Origin: Pseudomonas sp. LD120
GTDB lineage: Bacteria > Pseudomonadota > Gammaproteobacteria > Pseudomonadales > Pseudomonadaceae
Assembly: GCF_009861525.1 (NCBI RefSeq)
Contig: NZ_WVHL01000003.1
Location: 434,001-498,000 of the forward strand
DNA: 64,000 nucleotides
Direction: 5' to 3'
The notes under the pieces were generated by a model. That model was not told where the DNA came from and searched no databases. It saw only the letters and a program-made list of their open reading frames with translations. Made by a program: the position numbers and the translations under genes. Below are positions 19,545 through 27,994 of this stretch, one piece after another (position 1 is the first letter of the stretch; the number at the start of each line of letters is the position of its first letter).

Positions 19545-20888
19545 ATGACAACCGAAGGCCACTGTTCACTCGCCGAGCGATTGACGGGCATTGATGAGAT
19601 CGAATGTGTCACTGCGGATTTGAATGGCGTACCGCGGGGCAAGGTAATGACCGCTGAAGGCTTCCTCGAAGGGCGGCGCTTGCAGATGGCCCGTGGGGTG
19701 CTGCTGCAGTGCATCATGGGCGGTTATCCGCCGGCACGTTTTTACGGCAGCGACGACGGTGACCTGGCGCTCAATGCCGACCCTCAGCAGATTCACCGCC
19801 TGCCCTGGAGTCAAGCACCGCGGGCGCTGGCCATTTGTGATGCAGATGAACTCAACGGCGAAAGTTCACGGCTGTCCACCCGTGGTCAACTCAAGCAGGT
19901 GATCTCTCGTTATGCGGCCTTGGGCCTGGCTCCGGTGGTGGCTACCGAGCTTGAGTTTTTCGTGTTCGCACCCAATCAAGACCCGGCTCAACCCTTTCGG
20001 CCACCGGTGGGCCTGGACGGTCGGCGTGAGGAGGGCTACTCGGCGTTCAGTGTCAGTTCCAACAACGGCTTACGGCCGTTCTTCAGCGAAGTCTATGCGT
20101 GCATGGCGGCTTTGGGGCTGCCCCGTGACACCTTCATGCATGAAATGGGGGTCAGTCAGTTCGAGATCAACTTGTTGCATGGTGATCCACTGCTGTTGGC
20201 GGATCAAACCTTCTTGTTCAAGCACCTGCTCAAGGAGGTGGCGCTCAAGCATGGTCTGATGGTGGTCTGCATGGCCAAGCCGCTGGCGCATACGCCGGGC
20301 AGCTCCATGCATATTCATCAGAGCGTGGTGGAGATGGGCAGCGATCGGAACGTCTTCAGTGACGAGGCCGGGCAGCCCACGGCGATGTTTCGTCATTTTA
20401 TCGGCGGCCAGCAGGCGGCAATGGCGGATTTCACGGCGTTGTTCGCGCCCAACGTCAACTCCTATCAGCGCTTGTGCCATCCTTACGCTTCGCCGAATAA
20501 TGCCTGCTGGTCCCATGACAATCGGGCCGCAGGGTTGCGGATTCCGGCCAGTTCGCCTGTGGCGCGCCGGGTGGAAAACCGTTTGCCGGGGGCGGACGCC
20601 AATCCCTATCTGGCAATTGCCGCGAGCTTGGCGGCGGGTTTGCATGGTATCGAGAACGAACTGGAGCCTACGGCGGCAATTCAGGGCGAATTCCAAGTGC
20701 CGGATAATTTGTCGCTGCCCTGTACCTTGCATGCCGCGTTGGAGCGTCTCAAGCGTAGCCAGTTGGCCAGGGAACTGTTCGGCAGTGAGTTCATCGAAGG
20801 TTACATCGCTTCGAAGACTATGGAGTTGACCAGCTTCTTTGATGAAATTACCCCCTGGGAGCGGCGTGTTTTAGCGGCCCAGGCTTAA
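19545..20888 (+). CDS. Glutamine synthetase family ligase, gamma-glutamylpolyamine synthetase-like
   Basis: 447 aa of the GS fold: the beta-grasp N domain (ECVTADLNGVPRGKVM) then the catalytic domain with ELEFFVF, HEMGVSQFEINL, HTPGSSMHIHQS and RIPASSPVARRVENRLPGADANPYLAIAASLAAG. The sequence is closer to PuuA/PauA than to GlnA. Such enzymes join glutamate to putrescine or other amines using ATP, opening polyamine catabolism. A PauA-type gene near an MFS transporter also occurs in P. aeruginosa. The exact amine cannot be told from sequence. Confidence 0.85.
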   Translation: MTTEGHCSLAERLTGIDEIECVTADLNGVPRGKVMTAEGFLEGRRLQMARGVLLQCIMGGYPPARFYGSDDGDLALNADPQQIHRLPWSQAPRALAICDADELNGESSRLSTRGQLKQVISRYAALGLAPVVATELEFFVFAPNQDPAQPFRPPVGLDGRREEGYSAFSVSSNNGLRPFFSEVYACMAALGLPRDTFMHEMGVSQFEINLLHGDPLLLADQTFLFKHLLKEVALKHGLMVVCMAKPLAHTPGSSMHIHQSVVEMGSDRNVFSDEAGQPTAMFRHFIGGQQAAMADFTALFAPNVNSYQRLCHPYASPNNACWSHDNRAAGLRIPASSPVARRVENRLPGADANPYLAIAASLAAGLHGIENELEPTAAIQGEFQVPDNLSLPCTLHAALERLKRSQLARELFGSEFIEGYIASKTMELTSFFDEITPWERRVLAAQA

Positions 20889-20961
20889 CCGACCTGTCGC
20901 TGATCGGGCCCTGTGTTGCCATGGGCTCAATCCCTCATTCAAGGAGCCGCTCGGAACGCCG

Positions 20962-22344
20962 ATGCGCCAAATTTGGAAGTCTTTTCGAGCGCTTTATTTC
21001 GCCTCGCTGATGATGTTGATCGGCTCGGGTCTGCTCAGCACGTATCTGGCACTGCGCCTGGCTGCCGATCATGTCGACGGCTTGTGGGTGGGGGCCTTGA
21101 TGGCGGCCAACTATTTCGGCTTGGTATTGGGCGGCAAGCTGGGGCACCGGCTGATTGCACGAGTCGGTCATATCCGTGCCTACGCTACCTGTGCCGGTAT
21201 CGTTGGTGCCGCAGTGCTTGGGCACGGGCTGGTGGATTGGCTGCCGGCCTGGTTGGTGCTGCGGATGATCGTCGGTCTGGGGATGATGTGCCAGTACATG
21301 GTCATCGAGAGCTGGCTCAATGAGCAGGCTGATGCCAATCAGCGTGGCTTGGTGTTCAGTGGTTACATGATCGCTTCTTACCTGGGGCTGGTTCTGGGGC
21401 AGCTTATTCTGGTCATGCATCCGGCCTTGGGCTTGGAGCTGTTGATGTTGGTGGCTCTGTGCTTTGCCCTGTGCCTGGTGCCGGTGGCGATGACTCGGCG
21501 CATTCACCCGGCGCCTTTGCATCCAGCACCAATGGAGCCGCGATTCTTTATCAAGCGGGTGCCGCAATCCTTGAGTACGGTGCTTGGTTCAGGCTTGATC
21601 GTCGGCTCATTTTACGGTTTGGCACCGCTCTATGCTTCGCGCCAGGGCCTGACGACCGAGCAGGTGGGTCTGTTCATGGGTAGCTGTATTTTTGCCGGGC
21701 TGGTGGTGCAGTGGCCCTTGGGCTGGTTGTCCGATCGGTATGACCGGGCGTTGCTGATTCGTTGTTTTGCCCTGTTTTTGGCGATAGCGGCTTTGCCCTT
21801 GGCGATCTTGTCCTCGGTGTCACTGGAAGTGCTGTTTGTCCTGGGGTTTCTTTGTTCCTTGGTGCAGTTCTGTCTTTATCCCTTGGCGGTGGCATTCTCC
21901 AATGACCACGTTGAGGCGGATCGAAGGGTGTCGCTGACGGCGATGTTATTGGTGACCTATGGCGTGGGGGCGAGTATCGGGCCCTTGGCTGCGGGGGTGT
22001 TGATGAAGTTTTTCGGCAGCCAAATGCTTTATGCCTTCTTCTGCTTCTTTGCCTTGATCCTGGTTTGGCGGATCCGACCAAAGGCCGTCACCAATCTGCA
22101 TCAGGTAGACGATGCGCCGCTGCATCACGTGGCGATGCCGGACAGTATGTCCAGTTCGCCGCTGGTTGCCGCCCTTGACCCTCGGGTGGATGAGCAAGTG
22201 GTACAGGATCAGATGCAGACTACTCCGGCCCCGGACGCCGAGTCGGATGTGGAGCTTGCGCCGGACTCTGAGGCTGAGCAAGTAGAGGGGCAGGCTGCCC
22301 CGGATGATTCAGGTCCAGAACACCTGAGTGGGGCCAGGCCCTGA
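20962..22344 (+). CDS. MFS transporter (YcaD-like) with acidic C-terminal tail
   Basis: 460 aa. Residues 1 to about 375 contain about twelve hydrophobic helices with the MFS loop motif GGKLGHRLIARVGH between helices 2 and 3 and GWLSDRYDRALLIR in the second half. The last 85 residues are cytosolic, rich in Asp, Glu, Pro and Ala and low in complexity. Substrate unknown; the polyamine-ligase neighbour suggests an amine or amino acid. A bidirectional terminator follows. Confidence 0.88.
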   Translation: MRQIWKSFRALYFASLMMLIGSGLLSTYLALRLAADHVDGLWVGALMAANYFGLVLGGKLGHRLIARVGHIRAYATCAGIVGAAVLGHGLVDWLPAWLVLRMIVGLGMMCQYMVIESWLNEQADANQRGLVFSGYMIASYLGLVLGQLILVMHPALGLELLMLVALCFALCLVPVAMTRRIHPAPLHPAPMEPRFFIKRVPQSLSTVLGSGLIVGSFYGLAPLYASRQGLTTEQVGLFMGSCIFAGLVVQWPLGWLSDRYDRALLIRCFALFLAIAALPLAILSSVSLEVLFVLGFLCSLVQFCLYPLAVAFSNDHVEADRRVSLTAMLLVTYGVGASIGPLAAGVLMKFFGSQMLYAFFCFFALILVWRIRPKAVTNLHQVDDAPLHHVAMPDSMSSSPLVAALDPRVDEQVVQDQMQTTPAPDAESDVELAPDSEAEQVEGQAAPDDSGPEHLSGARP

Positions 22345-22386
22345 AAAAAAACGGGCAGTGCCTTGCGGCAATTGCCCGTTTTTTAT
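22344..22386. terminator. Bidirectional terminator between MFS gene and flgZ
   Basis: AAAAAAAACGGGCA...TGCCCGTTTTTT: inverted repeat flanked by A and T runs, serving both convergent genes. Confidence 0.88.
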
Positions 22387-22399
22387 TGTTTGCTAGCAA

Positions 22400-23146
22400 T
22401 CACATATCGTCTTTATCGAAGCGCCGCGCTTCACGCTGCAGTTGATAGACGAAACGCTCGACCTGGCGCTGGACCAAGCCACTCATGTTGTGAAAACGCA
22501 CGCCTGCAAAAGTCGTGTCGATTCGTTCTTCGTGATGCAGGTAACGCAGTTCCACTGGCGTGGTCATGCTGCCGAAGGGCAGGGCGGCGATGAAACGTTC
22601 ATATACCTGGCCCAGTTGCAGGCGCGAGGAGGTATCACCATCAAAGCGCAGTTTGCAGCCTGTGGCGGAGATATCCAGTAGCTTGCCGGTGATGGGCGCT
22701 TTGAGCTTTTCACCACCGAGTTCGATGTCCACCAGCTGTGCCAGCTTCAACGCGGCACGGAAGGCATTGCGCCGTTGGTGATAAACCACTTCGTCCGGCA
22801 ACGTGGTGCGGTAGCACCGACCGCCATTGGAGTCATCCAGCGTCGGTACGCCATTGCTTTCCCAGGCAATACGCACGCCGTCATGAAAGCCTTCAACACG
22901 AAACGGCTCTCCGGCCAGCATGAAGCGTTCGCCGTCGCGGGGAATCATCTCGTCGAGGGCGATCATGTTGCTGTCGCGGTCCACTTCCACCAAGTAGCTT
23001 TGGAAGCGTTGGCTGCGTTCGTGGAAGGTGATGATCAGCGGGTCGTGGCTCTCTTGCAGCAACCGCAGGTTGGAGGAAATTTCCAACGCTGTGGTGAACA
23101 CCTTAGGTGGCTGCGGGGCATCTTCCGCGGTTGAGGTGTTGAACAC
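22400..23146 (-). CDS. flgZ: Flagellar brake protein, PilZ domain (YcgR/FlgZ)
   Basis: Binds cyclic-di-GMP and acts at the flagellar motor to slow swimming. 248 aa: an N-terminal YcgR domain (about 10-110) followed by PilZ. The c-di-GMP-binding residues are visible as RRNAFR (about 125-130) and [11 protein letters not shown]. Order flgA-flgM-flgN-flgZ on one strand matches pseudomonads. It is the last gene of the FliA-driven flgM operon. Confidence 0.93.
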   Translation of the reverse strand: MFNTSTAEDAPQPPKVFTTALEISSNLRLLQESHDPLIITFHERSQRFQSYLVEVDRDSNMIALDEMIPRDGERFMLAGEPFRVEGFHDGVRIAWESNGVPTLDDSNGGRCYRTTLPDEVVYHQRRNAFRAALKLAQLVDIELGGEKLKAPITGKLLDISATGCKLRFDGDTSSRLQLGQVYERFIAALPFGSMTTPVELRYLHHEERIDTTFAGVRFHNMSGLVQRQVERFVYQLQREARRFDKDDM

Positions 23147-23242
23147 GGTTCGTCAATCTCCAGACAAAATACAACTACACGCAGGGGCTAGCATTTTGCC
23201 AGCATGTTTCACGGCTTGGTAGCACGCGCTGGTTTTTGCGGA

Positions 23243-23710
23243 TTAAGCCTGACTGAGTGCGCGGGGCTTCGCAAGCATCGAGGTAGAGCCCCGGGCGTCG
23301 TATAGGGCTGGAGGTTCGCCGCCGTTGAGGATTTTCAATTGGTTGGCGGTGGTGGCCTGCTGAATCTGGATCGAGCGGCCATTGAGCTCGTTAGTGGCCT
23401 GGCAGTCTGCAAGCAGTTGAGTCAGCAGATCGCTCTGTTCAAGCAGCTGAGTACCCAGGCTCGAGTGACTGGCCAGTTGCTCGAGGCCTGTCCGGTTGGT
23501 GGGCAGATTCAGGCTGGCGAGTATTTGCGTGCGCTTGCGGCCATGCTGTTCCAGCAAAATGACCAGGGCTTGCTTCTGCGCCAGAATGTCTTCCAGCAAC
23601 GGCATGTCACGGCCGTGCAGGGCGACCGATTCGGCTCTGAGCAGCTCCAGCAGTTGTTGCGCTGGAGCAAGGTCATCATTGATCAGTTGCAGTAAGTTGG
23701 TGTCGTGCAT
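23243..23710 (-). CDS. flgN: Flagellar export chaperone FlgN
   Basis: 155 aa, almost wholly helical, with the leucine-rich coiled-coil pattern of the FlgN family (LLQLINDDLAPAQQLLELLRAESVAL). FlgN escorts the hook-filament junction proteins FlgK and FlgL to the export gate. It sits directly downstream of flgM, 48 bases away. Confidence 0.9.
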   Translation of the reverse strand: MHDTNLLQLINDDLAPAQQLLELLRAESVALHGRDMPLLEDILAQKQALVILLEQHGRKRTQILASLNLPTNRTGLEQLASHSSLGTQLLEQSDLLTQLLADCQATNELNGRSIQIQQATTANQLKILNGGEPPALYDARGSTSMLAKPRALSQA

Positions 23711-23758
23711 GGCTGGCCTTGGGAATTAAGCGTCCAAAAGCCTGGCGCGAGCCGGTGG

Positions 23759-24076
23759 CTAGCGCTGGGCTTCGAAGTTAAGCAGTTTGCTGGCTACACG
23801 GTTGCTGTCGACCTTATAGCTGCCATCGGCAATGGCTTGCTTCAACTCGGCCACGCGGGCTTTGTCGACAGCGGGCTGATCGCGCAGCTTGTCAGTGATC
23901 TTCTGCAACTGTTGAGCCTCATTGCTGAGGTGTACCGATTCCCCGCTTTTGCTGGTTTCGGCTGCGGTCGTCAGCGGCGCGGATTTTCCGGCTTCACCGG
24001 TTTCCTTGCTGGTGCTGGTACGCATACTGCCTGTCAGTGAAGGGGAGCTGTTTAAACGGCTAAAGTCGATGACCAT
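23759..24076 (-). CDS. flgM: Anti-sigma-28 factor FlgM
   Basis: 105 aa. Holds FliA inactive until the hook is complete and FlgM is exported. The N-terminal half is low-complexity (Ser, Thr, Glu, Lys), as expected of an unfolded export substrate. The C-terminal half carries the FliA-binding helices ([43 protein letters not shown]). Start [10 protein letters not shown] at 24076 is the family start. A near-consensus FliA promoter lies about 40 bases upstream, giving autoregulation through its own target. Confidence 0.94.
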   Translation of the reverse strand: MVIDFSRLNSSPSLTGSMRTSTSKETGEAGKSAPLTTAAETSKSGESVHLSNEAQQLQKITDKLRDQPAVDKARVAELKQAIADGSYKVDSNRVASKLLNFEAQR

Positions 24077-24114
24077 GATGAAGAAAACCTCTGGGTATTT
24101 GGACGCTTGCCATG

Positions 24115-24141
24115 TTTTCGGCCATACCCTGAAAAACTTTA
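24115..24141 (-). promoter_or_regulatory. FliA (sigma-28) promoter of flgMNZ
   Basis: On the minus strand: TAAAGTTT (24134-24141), an 11-base spacer, GCCGAAAA (24115-24122). Against the TAAAGTTT-N11-GCCGATAA consensus there is a single mismatch. Confidence 0.9.
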
Positions 24142-24227
24142 GGCTCAATTGTCGACGAGCCAGCGCAGGTATCTGCGACCCGTAATGGGTCACAGTTTAG
24201 GGAACGAATGGGTCGAGCGCCAGAGAT

Positions 24228-24989
24228 CTACATTGCGACTTCTACCTGACCCGGGGCGGTGACGCGAGCTTTGATCACGCGTTGTGAATTCAGGTTTTTG
24301 ACCCGGATTTGCTCGCTCATGCCGCCGTTGGACAGCGCCTCGCCGGGCATGCGCACATTTAAGGTGCCGCTGCGCGCCGATATCACCACTTGGTCGCCTT
24401 TGCGCACCACTTCAGCTTGTTCCAGGTGCACCAGCGTAATGAGCTGGTCGGCGACCATTGGTCGGACAAGCTTCTGTCCAATAGCCTGATCCACCGAAGT
24501 CAGGTAGCCCTGATTGTTGTGGCTGATGTCGCGCTCACGCAGTGTAACGTCGTTCGGTTCGATGATTCCCCCACGCTTGAGAGGCCGTGATGTGGTGACC
24601 ACCTCGCGAAACAGCTTGACCTGGGCGGGCACAAATACTGTCCAGGGCGAGGCGCCTTCGCAGCGAACTTTCACGGTGACCCGCCCCAGTGGTTGTGCCG
24701 GGCTTTCCAAGCTCGCTGTCAATTCCTTGTCGCAAGCAGGCATGCGCATGCGCGGATCCAACTGGTTGACCTGAATTTCGTAGCGTCCTTCCGTTTGACT
24801 GGTTGCCAGATAGTCTTCTACCGTGAATTCAAGAAACCCTTGAGTGACGCCGATAAGTAGATCAGGCAGGGTGACCGAATCAGCAACGGCAGGGCCGCCA
24901 GGGTTTAAAATGCATAACGCCGACAGCCCGCAAAGCAATTTGCGGTAGTTAGAGGTCAGGCGTCGGAAAAATGTCGTTTTGGCGTTCAT
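24228..24989 (-). CDS. flgA: Flagellar P-ring assembly chaperone FlgA
   Basis: 253 aa with an N-terminal signal sequence (hydrophobic LLCGLSALCILNPGGPAVA, cleavage near residue 36), so it acts in the periplasm. The C-terminal SAF domain is clear (TTSRPLKRGGIIEPNDVTLRERD; KGDQVVISARSGTLNVRMPGEAL). FlgA helps FlgI form the P ring. The start MNAKTTFFRRL at 24989 is family-like; the open frame reaches further upstream, into cheV on the other strand, but those residues are not signal-like. It is divergent from cheV. Confidence 0.92.
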   Translation of the reverse strand: MNAKTTFFRRLTSNYRKLLCGLSALCILNPGGPAVADSVTLPDLLIGVTQGFLEFTVEDYLATSQTEGRYEIQVNQLDPRMRMPACDKELTASLESPAQPLGRVTVKVRCEGASPWTVFVPAQVKLFREVVTTSRPLKRGGIIEPNDVTLRERDISHNNQGYLTSVDQAIGQKLVRPMVADQLITLVHLEQAEVVRKGDQVVISARSGTLNVRMPGEALSNGGMSEQIRVKNLNSQRVIKARVTAPGQVEVAM

Positions 24990-25064
24990 AACAGTTAAAA
25001 AGCAAGCCCCGTGCCGTTTAGCAATGAGCGTGCGTCGGATCTTAAAGCTTTGGGGAGTCTGGGC

Positions 25065-25997
25065 ATGGCTGGTGTAATGGATTCGGTAAACCAGCGCACG
25101 CAATTGGTTGGGCAGAATCGCCTGGAGCTGCTGCTGTTCCGTCTGGATGGTGGGCAACTCTATGGGATCAACGTATTCAAGGTTCGTGAGGTGCTGCAAT
25201 GCCCCAAGCTGACCGTGATGCCCAAATCCAGTCCTGTGGTGTGCGGTGTTGCAAATATTCGAGGGGCAACCATTCCGATCTTGGATCTGGCAATGGCCAC
25301 TGGCTCTGGCGGATTGCAGGATCAGAGCAATCCATTCGTCATTATCACTGAGTACAACACCAAAACTCAGGGGTTTCTGGTGCGCTCGGTGGAACGTATC
25401 GTCAACATGAACTGGGAAGAAATTCATCCGCCGCCCAAGGGGACCGGTCGCGATCACTACCTGACGGCCGTGACTCGGGTGGACAACCAGTTGGTTGAGA
25501 TCATCGACGTAGAAAAAATATTGGCGGAAGTTGCGCCCACTTCCGAGTCGATCTCGGTGGGGGTGGTGGATGCTGAAACCCAGCACAAGGCGGTTTCCTT
25601 GCGGGTGCTTACCGTTGACGATTCGTCAGTGGCGCGCAAACAAGTCACCCGTTGCTTGCAGACCGTGGGCGTTGAGGTTGTGGCGCTGAATGACGGACGG
25701 CAAGCGCTGGATTACCTGCGCAAGTTGGTGGACGAGGGCAAGAAGCCGGAAGAGGAGTTCCTCATGATGATTTCCGACATCGAGATGCCCGAAATGGACG
25801 GCTACACTCTCACGGCTGAGATACGCAGTGATCCGCGTATGCAAAAGCTGCATATCATCCTGCATACTTCGTTGTCAGGGGTGTTCAATCAGGCGATGGT
25901 GAAGAAGGTCGGTGCTGATGACTTCCTTGCCAAGTTCCGTCCTGATGACCTGGCATCCCGGGTAGTTGACCGGATCAAAGCAGCAGACCATAGCTGA
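25065..25997 (+). CDS. cheV: Chemotaxis coupling protein CheV
   Basis: 310 aa: a CheW-like domain (about 15-165; LLFRLDGGQLYGINVFKVREVL) joined to a receiver (about 180-305; LTVDDSSVARKQ, phospho-acceptor Asp in MMISDIEMPEMDGYTL, HTSLSG, then LAKFRPDDL). The usual Lys-Pro is Lys-Phe here, as in CheV. It couples receptors to CheA and may act as a phosphate sink. I use ATG 25065 with GGGGAG eight bases upstream; a possible start 18 codons earlier lacks one. Confidence 0.94.
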   Translation: MAGVMDSVNQRTQLVGQNRLELLLFRLDGGQLYGINVFKVREVLQCPKLTVMPKSSPVVCGVANIRGATIPILDLAMATGSGGLQDQSNPFVIITEYNTKTQGFLVRSVERIVNMNWEEIHPPPKGTGRDHYLTAVTRVDNQLVEIIDVEKILAEVAPTSESISVGVVDAETQHKAVSLRVLTVDDSSVARKQVTRCLQTVGVEVVALNDGRQALDYLRKLVDEGKKPEEEFLMMISDIEMPEMDGYTLTAEIRSDPRMQKLHIILHTSLSGVFNQAMVKKVGADDFLAKFRPDDLASRVVDRIKAADHS

Positions 25998-26042
25998 GGG
26001 CATCAGCCCTTGGCGGACAATAAGATATAAGAGGCGGCAGCA

Positions 26043-26870
26043 TTGTCTACGGGTAATTTGGATTTTGAACAGTTCCGGGTCTTCCTGGAAAAAGCCTGTG
26101 GTATTTTGCTCGGGGAGAATAAGCAATATCTCGTCTCGAGCCGTCTCAACAAGCTGATGGAGCAGCAGGGGATAAAAACCTTGGGCGAACTGGTTCAGCG
26201 TATTCAGGCTCAACCTCGCAGCGGTTTGCGCGAGATGGTCGTGGATGCGATGACAACCAACGAAACCTTGTGGTTTCGTGACACCTATCCGTTTGAGGTC
26301 TTGAAGAACAAGGTGCTTCCCGAGGCGATCAAGGCCAGTCCCAATCAGCGTCTGCGGATTTGGTCGGCCGCCTGTTCGTCGGGGCAAGAGCCGTACTCGC
26401 TGTCGATGTCCATCGATGAGTTCGAGCGCAGTAATATGGGGCAGTTGAAGATGGGGGTGCAGATTGTTGCCACCGACCTCTCCGGCGCCATGCTCAACAA
26501 CTGCAAGACTGGCGAATACGACAGCCTGGCGATTGGTCGTGGCTTGTCAGCCGATCGCCTGCAGCGTTATTTCGAACCCAAGGGACCGGGGCGCTGGGTG
26601 GTCAAGGCGCCAATCAAGAACCGGGTGGAGTTTCGCTCGTTCAACCTGTTGGACAGCTATGCCAGCCTCGGCAAGTTCGACATCGTGTTTTGTCGCAATG
26701 TGTTGATCTACTTCTCGGCCGAGGTCAAGAAGGACATTCTGTTGCGCATTCATAGCACCCTGAAGCCTGGCGGTTACCTGTTTCTCGGAGCTTCCGAAGC
26801 GCTCAACGGTCTACCGGATCATTATCAGATGGTGCAATGCAGTCCGGGGATCATTTACAAGGCGAAGTGA
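26043..26870 (+). CDS. cheR: Chemotaxis protein methyltransferase CheR
   Basis: Methylates glutamates on chemoreceptors using S-adenosylmethionine. 275 aa: N-terminal helical CheR domain (FRVFLEKACGILLGENKQYLVSSRL), then the methyltransferase domain with MTTNETLWFRD, IWSAACSSGQEPYSL (SAM loop), IVATDLSGAML and FDIVFCRNVLIYF. It starts with TTG at 26043 behind GAGGCGG, chosen because the residues from there match the family. It follows cheV by 45 bases and a strong terminator ends the unit. Confidence 0.94.
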   Translation: MSTGNLDFEQFRVFLEKACGILLGENKQYLVSSRLNKLMEQQGIKTLGELVQRIQAQPRSGLREMVVDAMTTNETLWFRDTYPFEVLKNKVLPEAIKASPNQRLRIWSAACSSGQEPYSLSMSIDEFERSNMGQLKMGVQIVATDLSGAMLNNCKTGEYDSLAIGRGLSADRLQRYFEPKGPGRWVVKAPIKNRVEFRSFNLLDSYASLGKFDIVFCRNVLIYFSAEVKKDILLRIHSTLKPGGYLFLGASEALNGLPDHYQMVQCSPGIIYKAK

Positions 26871-26888
26871 TCAGTATCGGCTGCAATG

Positions 26889-26919
26889 AAAAGGGAGGTC
26901 TTCGGATCTCCCTTTTTTG
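26889..26919 (+). terminator. cheV-cheR terminator
   Basis: AAAGGGAGGTC-TTCG-GATCTCCCTTTTTT: a stem with a UUCG-type loop and a T run, 18 bases after the cheR stop. Confidence 0.9.
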
Positions 26920-26963
26920 TGCGTGTCATTTTGCCGGTGAGACGAGCTGAAAGCGGCAGAGTG

Positions 26964-27020
26964 ATTGCCGCTTTGCCGGCGTTTCGCGGAAATCCATTGC
27001 CGCTTTTCTGGCATTGCCGC
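26964..27020 (+). repeat. Three ATTGCCGC repeats upstream of the flgB promoter
   Basis: Identical octamers ATTGCCGC at 26964-26971, 26996-27003 and 27013-27020, with an inverted GCGGCA at about 26953. They lie 45-100 bases upstream of the sigma-54 promoter, where enhancer-binding activators usually bind. Confidence 0.5.
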
Positions 27021-27064
27021 CTGGGTATCGCTGGAAAACCCCTGATTTACGGGCTTTGAGTACT

Positions 27065-27080
27065 TGGCACGCTGATTGCT
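27065..27080 (+). promoter_or_regulatory. Sigma-54 promoter of flgBCDE
   Basis: TGGCAC-GCTGA-TTGCT, an excellent match to the -24/-12 element, 45 bases upstream of flgB. FleQ-dependent transcription with RpoN is the known mode for these pseudomonad genes. Confidence 0.9.
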
Positions 27081-27124
27081 AAATCAAAATTACGAAAAAT
27101 CAGGTCACCCGAAGGTTTCCCGAC

Positions 27125-27532
27125 ATGAGCATCAGCTTCGATAAAGCGCTTGGTATCCACGAAGAGGCTCTTGGCTTTCGCGCCAAGCGTGCCGAAGTAC
27201 TGGCCAATAACATCGCTAACGCCGATACCCCGAACTACAAGGCTCGGGATCTGGACTTTTCCGCGGTACTCGCCGAGCAGAACGAGAAGGTCAAGAACGG
27301 TACGTTCGCGTTGAACATGACCAATAGCCGGCATATCGAAGCGCAAGGCCTGAGCAGCGGCGATGAGTCGCTGCTGTATCGCACGCCGATGCAGCCTTCG
27401 ATCGATCAGAACACCGTGGATGCGCAGTTGGAGCAGTCCAGCTATGCGCAGAACGCGGTGGATTTCCAGGCCAGCTTCACGCTGCTCAACAGCAAATTCA
27501 AAGGGCTGGTTGCAGCCCTGCGCGGAGAGTAA
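27125..27532 (+). CDS. flgB: Flagellar proximal rod protein FlgB
   Basis: 135 aa. Rod subunit nearest the MS ring. It has the rod/hook N-terminal signature LANNIANADTPNYKARDLDF and a C-terminal heptad-like helix (YAQNAVDFQASFTLLNSKFKGLVAALRG). First gene of the flgBCDE transcript, three bases from flgC. Confidence 0.95.
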   Translation: MSISFDKALGIHEEALGFRAKRAEVLANNIANADTPNYKARDLDFSAVLAEQNEKVKNGTFALNMTNSRHIEAQGLSSGDESLLYRTPMQPSIDQNTVDAQLEQSSYAQNAVDFQASFTLLNSKFKGLVAALRGE

Positions 27533-27535
27533 TTC

Positions 27536-27979
27536 ATGTCCCTTGCCAGTGTTTTCAATATTGCCGGTAGCGGCATGAGCGCTCAGACCACGCGCCTGAA
27601 CACCGTCGCCAGTAACATCGCCAACGCTGAGAGCGTGTCGTCGAGCATTGATCAGACCTATCGCGCTCGTCATCCAGTGTTCGCCACCATGTTCCAGAGT
27701 GCGCAGAGTGGTGGCAGCGATTCGCTGTTCCAGAACCAGGACGCTGCCGGACAGGGCGTACAAGTGTTGGGCGTCGTCGAGGATCAGAGCAATCTTGAGG
27801 CCCGCTATGAGCCGAACCATCCTGCCGCTGACGCCAAGGGTTATGTCTACTACCCCAACGTCAACGTGGTGGAGGAAATGGCCGACATGATTTCTGCCAG
27901 CCGCTCGTTCCAGACCAATGCTGAAATGATGAACACCGCCAAAACCATGATGCAGAAGGTCCTGACCTTGGGTCAGTGA
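27536..27979 (+). CDS. flgC: Flagellar proximal rod protein FlgC
   Basis: 147 aa. N-terminal MSAQTTRLNTVASNIANAESV and C-terminal YVYYPNVNVVEEMADMISASRSFQTNAEMMNTAKTMMQKVLTLGQ are diagnostic of FlgC, a rod subunit assembled with FlgB and FlgF. Ends 15 bases before flgD. Confidence 0.95.
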   Translation: MSLASVFNIAGSGMSAQTTRLNTVASNIANAESVSSSIDQTYRARHPVFATMFQSAQSGGSDSLFQNQDAAGQGVQVLGVVEDQSNLEARYEPNHPAADAKGYVYYPNVNVVEEMADMISASRSFQTNAEMMNTAKTMMQKVLTLGQ

Positions 27980-27994
27980 TAAGGGGCGAAGCCA

